This document shows positions 54,991 to 63,816 of a stretch of DNA of 64,000 bases, in pieces (position 1 is the first letter of the stretch; each line of letters begins with the position of its first letter). The translations under genes were made by a program, and so were the position numbers. This DNA comes from Bacteroidaceae bacterium (GTDB lineage: Bacteria > Bacteroidota > Bacteroidia > Bacteroidales > Bacteroidaceae): positions 1 to 64,000 of the forward strand of contig JAEEHP010000072.1 of assembly GCA_016280855.1 (NCBI GenBank). The letters are read 5' to 3'. The notes under the pieces are model-generated. The model made no database searches. It saw only the letters and a program-made list of their open reading frames with translations, and was not told the DNA's origin.

Positions 54991-56320
54991 TGACCTTCTC
55001 ACCCTTGGCTGCTCCAAGAACCTCGTGGACAGCGAACGCCTGATGGCGCAACTGCGTCGTGCCGGTTTTCGTGTGCAGCACGATCCAGAGCGCACCGAAG
55101 GCGGCATTTGCATCGTCAACACCTGTGGCTTCATCGGCGATGCCAAGGAGGAGAGCATCAATGTGATTCTCGAGCAGGGGCAGCGCAAGTACCCCGCAGC
55201 GGGTTCTGTGGCTGACGGTTTGTCCGTCAGCACTTCCTTGCCTCCTTTGCAGAAGCTCTACGTCATGGGCTGCCTCTCGCAGCGCTATCTCACCGAGCTG
55301 AAGGCGGAGATACCCGAAGTGGACGGCTGGTATGGAAAGTTCGACTGGCCGAAACTCCTCGCAGACCTCGGAGAAGCCTGGGACGAGACGCTGAAGCCCA
55401 ACCGCGTCATCACCACACCTTCACACTACGCTTACGTCAAGATCTCCGAAGGCTGCAATCGCCACTGCTCCTACTGCGCCATACCCATCATCACCGGCGC
55501 TCATGTGAGCCGTCCGATGGACGAGATCCTCGATGAAGTGCGTCAGCTGGTGGCCATGGGGGTCAAAGAGTTTAATGTCATCGCACAGGAGCTGACGTTC
55601 TATGGCGTTGACCTCTACCACCGTCGCGCTATTGCCGAGCTCATCGACCGGATGGCTGACATCGAAGGCGTCGAATGGATCCGTCTGCACTACGGCTATC
55701 CAACGGACTTTCCCTGGGAACTGCTTGACGTCATCAAGCGTCACCCGAACATCTGCCGTTATCTCGACATCGCCTTGCAACACATCGCAGATCCCGTGCT
55801 GACAGCCATGCGTCGTCATATCACCAAGGAAGAAACCTATGCCTTCGTGGAACGCATACGCCGTGAGATTCCCGACCTGCATCTGCGCACCACGCTTATG
55901 GTTGGTCATCCGGGCGAGACGGATGAGGCTTTCGAGGAGTTGTTGGATTTCACGCGCTGGGCACGGTTCGAACGTATGGGCGCCTTTGCCTATAGCGAAG
56001 AAGAAGGAACCTACAGCGCCGAACATTATGCCGACGATATCCCTGAAGAGGTGAAGCAGGCGCGCCTCTCGAAGCTCATGCGGCTGCAGCAGCGCATTTC
56101 AGCAGAGGTGCAGGAGGCGAAGGTCGGTACCACACAACGCGTGATCATCGACCGCACGGAGGGCGAATACTTCGTCGGACGCACGCAGTACGACTCGCCG
56201 GAAGTAGATCCCGAGGTGCTGATACCGCTGAAGGACAACCCGCTCATCATCGGACAATTCTACGATATCATAATCACTAGTGCCGACGATTTCGACCTCT
56301 ATGGATCGTTGGCATCTTAA
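54851..56320 (+). CDS. rimO: Ribosomal protein S12 methylthiotransferase RimO, with repeat-derived N-terminus and insert
   Basis: A 489-residue radical-SAM enzyme that methylthiolates Asp89 of S12. Conserved parts: SIDLLTLGCSKNLVDSERL (first cluster Cys), CIVNTCGF, VMGCLSQRYL, radical SAM site EGCNRHCSYCAIPIITG, and a C-terminal TRAM domain. Family length is about 435. Residues 1-45 or so (HSTPLPHKEGQGGGSAAGS part) come from the GC-rich repeat and separate the only ATG from the conserved start. A second insert of about 19 residues (near 115-134) sits between EQGQRK and LQKLYVMGC and contains a perfect DNA hairpin (55211-55231). Confidence 0.92.
   Translation: MKTHTPNTPIHSTPLPHKEGQGGGSAAGSARGISAAGSAGGGSATSIDLLTLGCSKNLVDSERLMAQLRRAGFRVQHDPERTEGGICIVNTCGFIGDAKEESINVILEQGQRKYPAAGSVADGLSVSTSLPPLQKLYVMGCLSQRYLTELKAEIPEVDGWYGKFDWPKLLADLGEAWDETLKPNRVITTPSHYAYVKISEGCNRHCSYCAIPIITGAHVSRPMDEILDEVRQLVAMGVKEFNVIAQELTFYGVDLYHRRAIAELIDRMADIEGVEWIRLHYGYPTDFPWELLDVIKRHPNICRYLDIALQHIADPVLTAMRRHITKEETYAFVERIRREIPDLHLRTTLMVGHPGETDEAFEELLDFTRWARFERMGAFAYSEEEGTYSAEHYADDIPEEVKQARLSKLMRLQQRISAEVQEAKVGTTQRVIIDRTEGEYFVGRTQYDSPEVDPEVLIPLKDNPLIIGQFYDIIITSADDFDLYGSLAS
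55211..55231. repeat. Hairpin inside rimO insert
   Basis: GCTGACGG-TTTGT-CCGTCAGC, an 8-bp perfect stem with 5-nt loop, in the middle of the non-conserved segment of rimO. Confidence 0.75.
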
Positions 56321-56338
56321 GAAATATTAGTTTTAATC

Positions 56339-56623
56339 ATGAATAACAAGGATTTTATAGCAGCGCTATCCGCTAAGGAAGGTTTGAACACGCGCAACAC
56401 GCAAATGCTCGTGAACCACCTGATTGCTGAGATGACAGAGCAACTCGAGGAGGGCAATTCGCTGTTCGTGAAAGACTTCGGACAGTTCGACGTGAAGAAG
56501 CGCCTCGAACGTGTTGTCATCAGTCCTTCTGGTCAACGCATGTTAGTACCTCCCAAATTGGTGCTGGGATTCAAGCCCTCATCCAATATGAAAGGTCGTA
56601 TGCAGAAAGGAGGCGAGGTATGA
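56339..56623 (+). CDS. HU/IHF-family DNA-binding protein
   Basis: A 94-residue protein of HU type: helical dimer region (FIAALSAKEGLNTRNTQMLV), GNSLFVKDFGQFDVKKRLER and an arm ending VLGFKPSSNM. The proline that usually tips the DNA-bending arm is seen in VPPKLVLGFKP. Overlaps the next gene by four bases (ATGA), so both HU-type proteins are made together and may heterodimerise. Confidence 0.85.
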   Translation: MNNKDFIAALSAKEGLNTRNTQMLVNHLIAEMTEQLEEGNSLFVKDFGQFDVKKRLERVVISPSGQRMLVPPKLVLGFKPSSNMKGRMQKGGEV

Positions 56624-57870
56624 GCGAGAAACGAGTCACCATGGCTGACCTAGCCTCTGGGCTGTCGCGCCGTGCCAGCATGCCCGTGCGTTATGCTGAA
56701 GAATTTGTGGCATCATTCTTCGCCTTGATCGACGAAGGACTGCTGCATGATAACATCATAAAGGTGAAAGGCTTAGGAACGTTCAAACTTATTGACGTGG
56801 AACCTCGGAAGAGCGTCAACGTGAACACGGGTGAGCATTTCGAGATTGCCGGACACACGAAGGTCAGCTTCACGCCTGATCCCGTTCTTCGCGATGCGGT
56901 GAACAAACCGTTCATTGAATTTGAAACGGTTATCCTCAACGAAGGTACGGATACGGCGCTCATGGAAGCTACCGATGATGAAGTCGTAGCAGAAGTGGCT
57001 GAAACAGTGGAAAAAGACGTTGACGTTGCTGAACAGAACATTCAACCGCTCATGGAACAGCCTGCGACGGAAACCGCGGAACAACCTGCAGAGACTATTG
57101 TTGAAGAGCAGCCTGAAGCAGAAGCGGAACAGCCTGAAGCAGAAGCAGAGCAGCCTGAAGCAGAAGCAGAGCAGCCTGAAGCAGAAGCGGAACAGCCTGT
57201 AGCAGAAGCAGAACAGCCTGAAGCTATTCAGGAAGAACTGCCTGCAGAAGAACCGGCTGCCGAACCTACTGTCGTCGAGGAAACAGAAACTGTTGATCAG
57301 GAAGAGCTCGCAGGAGAAGAGGTTGTCTTAGAGCCTGCTGCACCAACAAAAGAATCCGCTAATAAATTCGCTAACATGAAAAAGAAAAATCATCATAACG
57401 CCCTTTGGTTTGTATTAACCGCCCTTTTGTTCACTGTCATTGGCTATTGCCTCGGCTATTATTGGCATCCTGTTGCCCTGCCCGAACTGTGCAGCAATCA
57501 AGAACAGCCTGCCGCCTCAGTGTCCTCATCGACAGACGAGGTCGCTACCGCTCCCGAGGATAGCGTGACTGTTGAATATGATGTTGAACCCGAAGCAACT
57601 CCCGAAGCAGCCCTCGAAGCAAAAACCGATGCGAAACCCGACCTCTCGGCTGCCGCAGACTATCCTCAGATTGAAGGCGGTGAATACGCAATCGTCGGCG
57701 TGCTCGCCAACGACACGATGAAAGTAGGTAAGATGCTTACGAAGATGGCTATTCAGTATTATGGCGACAAGAACCTGTATGTGTACATCTGCGCCATGAA
57801 CCACATCGACAATCCCGATGTCGTGCCCTTGAACAAGCCGCTGTTAATCCCCAAACTGGAAAAGAAATAA
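56620..57870 (+). CDS. HU domain fused to membrane helix and LysM-like domain
   Basis: A 416-residue protein. Residues 1-105 form an HU-type domain (MADLASGLSRRASMPVRYAE, VKGLGTFKLIDVEPRKSV). Residues about 120-245 are acidic, with four EQPEAEA heptapeptides in a row. One membrane helix (ALWFVLTALLFTVIGYCLGY, about 263-282) follows, then a linker and a C-terminal LysM-like module (MAIQYYGDKNLYVYICAMNH ... PLLIPKLEKK). Topology should put HU in the cytoplasm and LysM at the peptidoglycan, tethering DNA to the envelope. Confidence 0.8.
   Translation: MSEKRVTMADLASGLSRRASMPVRYAEEFVASFFALIDEGLLHDNIIKVKGLGTFKLIDVEPRKSVNVNTGEHFEIAGHTKVSFTPDPVLRDAVNKPFIEFETVILNEGTDTALMEATDDEVVAEVAETVEKDVDVAEQNIQPLMEQPATETAEQPAETIVEEQPEAEAEQPEAEAEQPEAEAEQPEAEAEQPVAEAEQPEAIQEELPAEEPAAEPTVVEETETVDQEELAGEEVVLEPAAPTKESANKFANMKKKNHHNALWFVLTALLFTVIGYCLGYYWHPVALPELCSNQEQPAASVSSSTDEVATAPEDSVTVEYDVEPEATPEAALEAKTDAKPDLSAAADYPQIEGGEYAIVGVLANDTMKVGKMLTKMAIQYYGDKNLYVYICAMNHIDNPDVVPLNKPLLIPKLEKK
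57103..57230 (+). repeat. 21-bp in-frame repeat encoding EQPEAEA
   Basis: About five copies of a 21-bp unit (GAGCAGCCTGAAGCAGAAGC plus one base) with small changes, giving the acidic Gln/Pro/Glu/Ala linker. Confidence 0.85.
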
Positions 57871-57897
57871 GTTAACTCAAAAAAATAGAAAAGAAAA

Positions 57898-58893
57898 ATG
57901 GCAGAATCTATTGACATTCGCGCACTGAACGACCTCATTGAGCGTCAGAGCGCTTTCGTCACCAATCTGATGACGGGTATGGACCAAGTGATTGTTGGTC
58001 AGCGTCATCTCGTAGAATCCCTCCTCATCGGTTTGCTCTCCGATGGCCACGTGCTGTTGGAAGGCGTTCCCGGTCTGGCTAAGACGTTAGCCATAAAGAC
58101 GCTGGCTCAGCTGATTGACGCTAAGTTCAGCCGTATTCAGTTCACGCCCGACCTGTTGCCGGCCGATGTCATCGGCACGATGATCTACTCGCAGAAGGAC
58201 GAGAAGTTCATGGTGGAGCAAGGCCCCGTGTTTGCCAACTTCGTCCTCGCCGACGAGATCAACCGTGCGCCCGCCAAGGTGCAGAGCGCTCTGCTCGAGG
58301 CGATGCAGGAACGCGAGGTCACCATTGGCAAGCAGACCTTCAAATTGCCAGCCCCCTTCCTCGTGCTCGCCACACAGAACCCCATCGAGCAGGAAGGCAC
58401 TTATCCGCTGCCCGAGGCACAGGTGGACCGTTTCATGCTGAAGGTGGTCATCGACTATCCGAAGCTCGACGAGGAGAAGAAGATCATTCGCCAGAACATC
58501 ACAGGCGAGCAGGTGGCGGTGCGTCCCGTGCTCAGCACTAATGATATTGCTGAAGCCCGCAAGGTCGTGCGCCAGGTCTATCTCGACGAGAAGATTGAGC
58601 AGTATATTGCCGACATCGTCTTTGCTACGCGCTACCCCGACAAGTATGGTTTGAAGGAAATCAAGGACTTCATCGAATTTGGCGGCTCTCCGCGTGCCAG
58701 CATCAACCTCGCCCTGGCAGCCCGTGCCTTCGCTTTCATCAAGCGTCGTGGCTACGTGATTCCTGAGGATGTGCGTGCTGTGGCTCACGATGTATTGCGC
58801 CATCGCATCGGGCTCACCTACGAAGCCGAAGCCAATAATGTTACTTCAGAGGAAATCATCTCAAAGATTCTCAACAAGGTAGAAGTGCCATAA
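57898..58893 (+). CDS. MoxR-family AAA+ ATPase
   Basis: A 331-residue ATPase with Walker A EGVPGLAKTLAIKTL, Walker B FVLADEINRAPAKVQSALLE, sensor 1 LATQNPIEQEGTYPLPEAQ and the C-terminal lid. MoxR proteins act as chaperones for von Willebrand-A proteins; three such proteins follow. Stop overlaps the next start by one base (58893). First gene of the Bat operon. Confidence 0.93.
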   Translation: MAESIDIRALNDLIERQSAFVTNLMTGMDQVIVGQRHLVESLLIGLLSDGHVLLEGVPGLAKTLAIKTLAQLIDAKFSRIQFTPDLLPADVIGTMIYSQKDEKFMVEQGPVFANFVLADEINRAPAKVQSALLEAMQEREVTIGKQTFKLPAPFLVLATQNPIEQEGTYPLPEAQVDRFMLKVVIDYPKLDEEKKIIRQNITGEQVAVRPVLSTNDIAEARKVVRQVYLDEKIEQYIADIVFATRYPDKYGLKEIKDFIEFGGSPRASINLALAARAFAFIKRRGYVIPEDVRAVAHDVLRHRIGLTYEAEANNVTSEEIISKILNKVEVP

Positions 58894-59762
58894 TGGAAAC
58901 ATCTGAGATACTCAAACGTGTCCGTCAGATAGAAATCAAGACGCGCGGACTCTCGAACAACATTTTTGCTGGCGAATACCATTCGGCGTTCAAGGGTCGT
59001 GGTATGGCGTTCAGCGAGGTGCGCGAGTACCAGTACGGCGACGATATCCGCGACATTGAGTGGAACGTGACGGCCCGCTTCAACAAGCCTTTCATCAAGG
59101 TGTTTGAGGAAGAACGCGAGCTGACCGTCATGCTCCTGGTGGATGTGAGTGCCAGTCTTGACTTCGGCACCGTTGTCCAGACGAAGCGCGATATGCTGAC
59201 CGAGATCGCTGCGACCTTGGCCTTCAGCGCTATTCAGAACAACGACAAGATCGGTGTCATCTTCTTTTCGGATCACATCGAGAAGTTCATACCGCCGAAG
59301 AAAGGCCGTAAGCATATCCTCTACATCATCCGCGAACTGCTTGATTTCAAACCCGAAAGCCAGCGCACTGACATTCAGCAAGCCGTAGAGTACCTGACGC
59401 AGGTCATCAAGCGCCGCTGCACCTGTTTCCTGCTGAGCGATTTCATCGACGAGCGCGATTTCCGACAGTCGTTGACCATCGCCAACCGTAAGCATGATGT
59501 GGTGGCAGTGCAAGTCTATGACCGTCGTATTGCCGAGCTGCCCAATGTGGGGCTGATGCGCGTGAAAGATGCCGAGACGGGTCATCTACAATGGGTTGAC
59601 ACCTCCAGCTCGCGCGTCCGCAAAGCCCATAGTCAGTGGTGGCGCGAGAGCCAGGAACGCCTCGAGGACACGTTTACGCGCAGTAATGTGGATCATGTGA
59701 GCGTACGCACAGATCAAGATTATGTCGTCGCTCTCCGCAAGCTTTTTGCACAGAGATCATGA
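58893..59762 (+). CDS. DUF58 domain protein
   Basis: A 289-residue cytosolic protein: RGLSNNIFAGEYHSAFKGRG and the DUF58 signature YGDDIRDIEWNVTAR, then a vWA-like core (MLLVDVSASLDFG) with a DxSxS-type site. Typical partner of MoxR. Overlaps the MoxR stop by one base and the next gene by four. Confidence 0.9.
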   Translation: METSEILKRVRQIEIKTRGLSNNIFAGEYHSAFKGRGMAFSEVREYQYGDDIRDIEWNVTARFNKPFIKVFEEERELTVMLLVDVSASLDFGTVVQTKRDMLTEIAATLAFSAIQNNDKIGVIFFSDHIEKFIPPKKGRKHILYIIRELLDFKPESQRTDIQQAVEYLTQVIKRRCTCFLLSDFIDERDFRQSLTIANRKHDVVAVQVYDRRIAELPNVGLMRVKDAETGHLQWVDTSSSRVRKAHSQWWRESQERLEDTFTRSNVDHVSVRTDQDYVVALRKLFAQRS

Positions 59763-60832
59763 ATAAGATAAGATTCTTTATTTTCATCGCTTGCCTTCCC
59801 CTCTCTTGCTTTGCGCAGGTCGTCTTCGAAGCGCGCATTGACACGCTGCTGCTGCTCATTGGCGAGCAGCGCGAACTGACGCTCGATGTCACCTGCGGCG
59901 CCAAGCAGAAGGTGAAGATGCCCGATTTCCGTCCGATGCAACCCATCAACGAGCAAGTCGAGGTCGTGGATCTGTTAGGTACTGATACGACCCTGCTCGA
60001 CGATGGCAAACGGATGCAGGTCATTCAGCGTTATAGCATTACGGCTTGGGACTCCGCTTTCGTGCTGCTGCCCCCGTTTACGGTTGAAGTAGATGGTCAA
60101 CCATACCAGTCTAAGCAGTTGGCATTGAAGGTGATGACAATTCCTGTTGATACGGTTCATGTCGATCAGTTCTTCCCCAATAAAGACATCCAGCGCAATC
60201 CCTTCTCGTGGGACGACTGGAAGCCGGTCATCTGGTTTTTCGTCATCAACCAGCTGTTGTTGATCATCCTGTTGTGGCTCTATACCCATTGGCGCGAGAA
60301 CAAACCGCTCATCCAGATCATCCGTCGCAAGCGTAAGTTGCCTGCCCATCAGGTGGCCATGAACGAGATTGAGCGCATCAAAGGCGAACGCAAATGGGCT
60401 GAGGAGGACAGCAAGGAGTACTACACGCAACTCACTGATACCCTCCGCAATTACATTCGCGAGCGCTATGGCTTCAATGCCATGGAGATGACTTCTTCAG
60501 AAATCATCGAACGACTGTTGCAGGAGCAGGACGAGACTGCACTGGCCGAGCTGCGTCAGCTCTTCACGACCGCCGACCTGGTGAAATTCGCGAAATGGAC
60601 CACGATGATCAACGAGAATGATGCCAATCTCGTCAGCGCCATCGATTTCATCAATCAAACGAAGATTGAGGTGGATCCCAATACGCCTGAGGAAGAGGTC
60701 ATCGTGCCTGAGGAAGTCAAGCAGATCAAAGCCCGTTCACTCACCATGAAGATCGTGATGGGCGTGGTGACGGTAGTGGCTGTTGTCGCCATCGTTTACG
60801 CTGTCTATCTTACTATTGACTTAATCCGTTAG
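59759..60832 (+). CDS. BatD/DUF4381-like membrane protein of the Bat operon
   Basis: A 357-residue protein. Signal peptide MNKIRFFIFIACLPLSCFAQ; periplasmic beta domain (25-145) like the N-terminus of BatD; membrane helix (VIWFFVINQLLLIILLWLY, about 157-175); cytosolic helical region (HQVAMNEIERIKGERKWAEE, DTLRNYIRERYG); a second C-terminal helix (MGVVTVVAVVAIVYAVYLTI). This gene normally stands between DUF58 and batA in Bacteroides. Exact function unknown. Confidence 0.75.
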   Translation: MNKIRFFIFIACLPLSCFAQVVFEARIDTLLLLIGEQRELTLDVTCGAKQKVKMPDFRPMQPINEQVEVVDLLGTDTTLLDDGKRMQVIQRYSITAWDSAFVLLPPFTVEVDGQPYQSKQLALKVMTIPVDTVHVDQFFPNKDIQRNPFSWDDWKPVIWFFVINQLLLIILLWLYTHWRENKPLIQIIRRKRKLPAHQVAMNEIERIKGERKWAEEDSKEYYTQLTDTLRNYIRERYGFNAMEMTSSEIIERLLQEQDETALAELRQLFTTADLVKFAKWTTMINENDANLVSAIDFINQTKIEVDPNTPEEEVIVPEEVKQIKARSLTMKIVMGVVTVVAVVAIVYAVYLTIDLIR

Positions 60833-60836
60833 AGCT

Positions 60837-61835
60837 ATGCAATTTGCAAATCCATATCTTCTGTTACTGCTCCTCCTGCTTATACCTTATATATTATGGT
60901 ATGTGCTGAGGAGCCATCAAAGTGAGTCGTCGTTGCAGGTGTCCTCGACGTTAGCCTTCCGTCACGCCCCCAAGAGCTTCCGTCAGTATCTGATTCACGC
61001 TCCTTTCCTGCTGCGATGCCTGGCTTTCGTGATGATTGTGCTCGTCCTCTGCCGTCCTCAGACCAGCAACTCGTGGAGCGACCGCACGATCGAGGGCATT
61101 GATATCATGCTGTGTGTGGACATTTCGACGTCGATGCTTGCCGAGGACCTGCGCCCCAACCGCATAGAGGCCGCCAAGAAGGTGGCGTCGGAGTTCATCG
61201 CAGGCCGTCCGAACGACAATATCGGTTTGACCATCTTCTCGGGCGAATCCTTCACGCAATGTCCGATGACCACTGACCACGCGGTGCTGCTGAATCTCTT
61301 CCAGAACGTCAGCTGCGATATGGTGCAACGGGGATTGATGGACGACGGCACAGCCATCGGTATGGGCCTGGCAAATGCCATCTCCCGCCTGAAAGACTCG
61401 AAAGCCAAGTCGAAGGTCATCATCCTGCTGACCGACGGCTCCAATAACGCCGGCGATATCTCCCCGCAGACAGCGGCTGAGATAGCCAAGAGCTTTGGCG
61501 TCCGCATCTACACGATCGGTGTAGGAACGAACGGCACAGCCCGTTATCCTTATCCCGTCGGAGGACGCATCGAATACATCAATATTCCCGTAGAGATCGA
61601 CACCAAGACTTTGGCAGCCATAGCCAGCACGACGAATGGCGAGTTCTATCGCGCCACGAACAACGCGAAGCTTCGCGAAGTCTATCAGGAAATCGACAAG
61701 TTGGAGAAGACGAAGATGAACGTCAAGCAGTACTCCAAGCGCTACGAGGCCTTTGCGCCTTTTGCCATAGCCGCTTGCCTGCTGCTCTTCCTTGAGCTCC
61801 TCTTGCGTGAAACCATATTAAAGAAAATCCCTTGA
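60837..61835 (+). CDS. batA: BatA, von Willebrand-A membrane protein
   Basis: A 332-residue protein: two N-terminal helices (PYLLLLLLLLIPYILWYVL; FLLRCLAFVMIVLVL), then a vWA domain with MIDAS MLCVDISTSMLAEDL, GLTIFSGESFTQCPMT and LLTDGSNNAGDI, and a C-terminal helix. Bat proteins support aerotolerance in B. fragilis; the mechanism is unsettled. Four-base gap from the previous gene. Confidence 0.88.
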   Translation: MQFANPYLLLLLLLLIPYILWYVLRSHQSESSLQVSSTLAFRHAPKSFRQYLIHAPFLLRCLAFVMIVLVLCRPQTSNSWSDRTIEGIDIMLCVDISTSMLAEDLRPNRIEAAKKVASEFIAGRPNDNIGLTIFSGESFTQCPMTTDHAVLLNLFQNVSCDMVQRGLMDDGTAIGMGLANAISRLKDSKAKSKVIILLTDGSNNAGDISPQTAAEIAKSFGVRIYTIGVGTNGTARYPYPVGGRIEYINIPVEIDTKTLAAIASTTNGEFYRATNNAKLREVYQEIDKLEKTKMNVKQYSKRYEAFAPFAIAACLLLFLELLLRETILKKIP

Positions 61836-61875
61836 TTTGACAATTGGACAATATGACAATTGGACAATTGAACCT
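61836..61875 (+). repeat. Octamer array after batA
   Basis: Five 8-bp units (TTGGACAA, TATGACAA and similar) start on the base after the batA stop. An AT-rich stretch with TAATCGTA-like units follows to the GTG start at 61922. Confidence 0.8.
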
Positions 61876-61921
61876 CATATAATCGTATATTTGTATAATC
61901 GTAAAATTATAAAATTATTCC

Positions 61922-63664
61922 GTGTTTAGATTCGAGAATCCCATATATCTTTATTTCCTGGCTATCATACCTTTGTTAGCCTTGCTGCATTATGCAACGG
62001 ATATGCTTCGCCGTCGTCGTCTGCGTAAGTACGGCGAACCGAATCTGCTGAAAGCCTTGATGCCTGACGTCTCAACCTGGCGGCGCGAGCTGAAGTTCTG
62101 GCTTGTCTGCGGTGCTTTGGCTATGATGATTGTCTGTCTCGCCCGTCCGCAGTACGGCACGAAGATCGACACACGGACCCGCAAGGGTATTGAAGCCATC
62201 ATCGCGCTCGACGTCAGTAATTCCATGCTGGCCGAGGACGTTAAGCCCAGCCGTTTGGAAAAGTCCAAGATGCTCATTAGCAGCCTCGTCGATAAAATGG
62301 TGGATGACAAAGTGGGTTTGATCGTCTATGCCGGTGATGCTTATACGCAGCTTCCCATCACTTCCGACTATGTTTCTGCCAAGATGTTCTTGGACAATAT
62401 TTCGCCCTCGATGATTGCCGTTCAGGGCACTGACATCGCGCGCGCCATTAACCTTGCTACGCATAGCTTCACGCAGCAGGAAGGTGTCGGACGTGCTATC
62501 TTCATCATCACCGACGGTGAGGACAACGAGGGCGGGGCAGTGGAAGCTGCCCGCGAGGCACAGAAGAAAGGTATGGCTGTTTACGTGCTCGGCGTGGGAT
62601 CGCCTGAAGGCAGCCCCATACCCCTTCCGGGCAGCAACCGTTATATCACGGACAACGCTGGCAACACCGTCGTTTCGAAGCTCAACGAGGATATGTGCCG
62701 CGAGATCGCTCAGGCCGGTGGCGGCGCTTACATTTATGTGGACAACAGTTCCTCAGCACAGTCGGCGCTGCAGCGTCATGTGGACAAGTTGGCCAAGGCC
62801 GAGATGGAATCGGTGCTCTACAGCGAATATGATGAGCACTTCCGCGACTTCGCATGGGCGGCTCTCGTTCTCCTCATCCTCGACCTCCTCTTCCTCGCTC
62901 GCAAGAACCATATCCTCAGCCGTTTCAGGCTTTTTAAGCTGCCATCACGAGTTGCAGCGCCAGCTGTCGTGTTGTTGCTGGCCTCCGTGGCTCCTTCGAG
63001 CTTAGGCTTAGACAACAGCGCCTTTGCCCAGAAGAAGAATGACCGCTACTTCGTTCGTCATGGCAACCGCCAGTATCGCGACAGCGTATATGCCAAAGCG
63101 CAGGTGGACTACCAGAAAGCTATCGAACAGGACAACACGAACGCCGTAGCGCATTACAATCTTGGTAATGCCCAGCTCATGCAAGGTCAGCCCAAGGAGG
63201 CGATGAAGGCCTACGAGACGGCGGCTCGCCTCCAAAAAGATCCTATCCGTGGGGCGCAGGCTTACCACAATATGGGTGTTATCCTGCAGAGTCAGAAGCA
63301 GTTCAAGGAAGCCATAGAATGCTACAAGAATGCTTTGCGCCGCAATCCTAAAGACGACGAGACGCGCTATAACCTCGCCCTCTGTCAGCACCAGCTGCAA
63401 CAGCAGTCGCAGGATCAAAACAACAACGACGACCAGCAAGGGCAGGACGATCAAAAGAAAGATCAACAGCAGCAAGAGGATCAGCAAAAGCAGCAACAGC
63501 AGCAAGACCAGCAGCAGGAGCAACAGCAGGAACAGCCTAAGATGTCCAAGGAGAACGCCGAGCAGTTGCTGCAGGCGGCTCAGCAAGAGGAGAAATCCAC
63601 TCAGGAAAAGGTCAACAAGGCGCAGCAAAAGCCGCAGCGCAGGCAGCTGGAGAAGCAGTGGTAA
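61922..63664 (+). CDS. batB: BatB-BatC fusion: vWA domain plus TPR and Gln-rich tail
   Basis: A 580-residue protein. N-terminal helices (IYLYFLAIIPLLALLHYA, FWLVCGALAMMIVCLA), vWA domain with MIDAS IALDVSNSMLAEDV and ITDGEDNEGG, a helix (FAWAALVLLILDLLFLA, about 305-321) and another (PAVVLLLASVAPSSLG). From about 375 three TPR motifs (AVAHYNLGNAQLMQGQPKEA, AYHNMGVILQSQKQFKEAIE) and a Gln/Asp-rich tail typical of BatC. BatB and BatC are separate genes in B. fragilis; here one frame. Start is GTG 61922. Confidence 0.88.
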   Translation: MFRFENPIYLYFLAIIPLLALLHYATDMLRRRRLRKYGEPNLLKALMPDVSTWRRELKFWLVCGALAMMIVCLARPQYGTKIDTRTRKGIEAIIALDVSNSMLAEDVKPSRLEKSKMLISSLVDKMVDDKVGLIVYAGDAYTQLPITSDYVSAKMFLDNISPSMIAVQGTDIARAINLATHSFTQQEGVGRAIFIITDGEDNEGGAVEAAREAQKKGMAVYVLGVGSPEGSPIPLPGSNRYITDNAGNTVVSKLNEDMCREIAQAGGGAYIYVDNSSSAQSALQRHVDKLAKAEMESVLYSEYDEHFRDFAWAALVLLILDLLFLARKNHILSRFRLFKLPSRVAAPAVVLLLASVAPSSLGLDNSAFAQKKNDRYFVRHGNRQYRDSVYAKAQVDYQKAIEQDNTNAVAHYNLGNAQLMQGQPKEAMKAYETAARLQKDPIRGAQAYHNMGVILQSQKQFKEAIECYKNALRRNPKDDETRYNLALCQHQLQQQSQDQNNNDDQQGQDDQKKDQQQQEDQQKQQQQQDQQQEQQQEQPKMSKENAEQLLQAAQQEEKSTQEKVNKAQQKPQRRQLEKQW

Positions 63665-63816
63665 AGACCCACCCCCCGCCCTCCCTATAAGGGAGGGGGC
63701 GAATACCGAACAAGATAGGAAAATTATCATACACAATGAGAACGATATATAAAATTCTAATAGCGCTACTACTAACTGCTCCCTCCCTTATAGGGAGGGC
63801 TGGGGGAGTGCCTGCT
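63664..63816. repeat. REPIN-like inverted pair flanking and entering batD
   Basis: Reverse copy at 63666-63708 (GCCCTCCCTATAAGGGAGGG core) begins beside the batBC stop. Forward copy at 63775-63815 (CTCCCTCCCTTATAGGGAGG, then GCTGGGGGAGTG) lies in the batD signal-peptide codons. The batD ATG (63736) is in the spacer, as in rimO. Confidence 0.85.
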
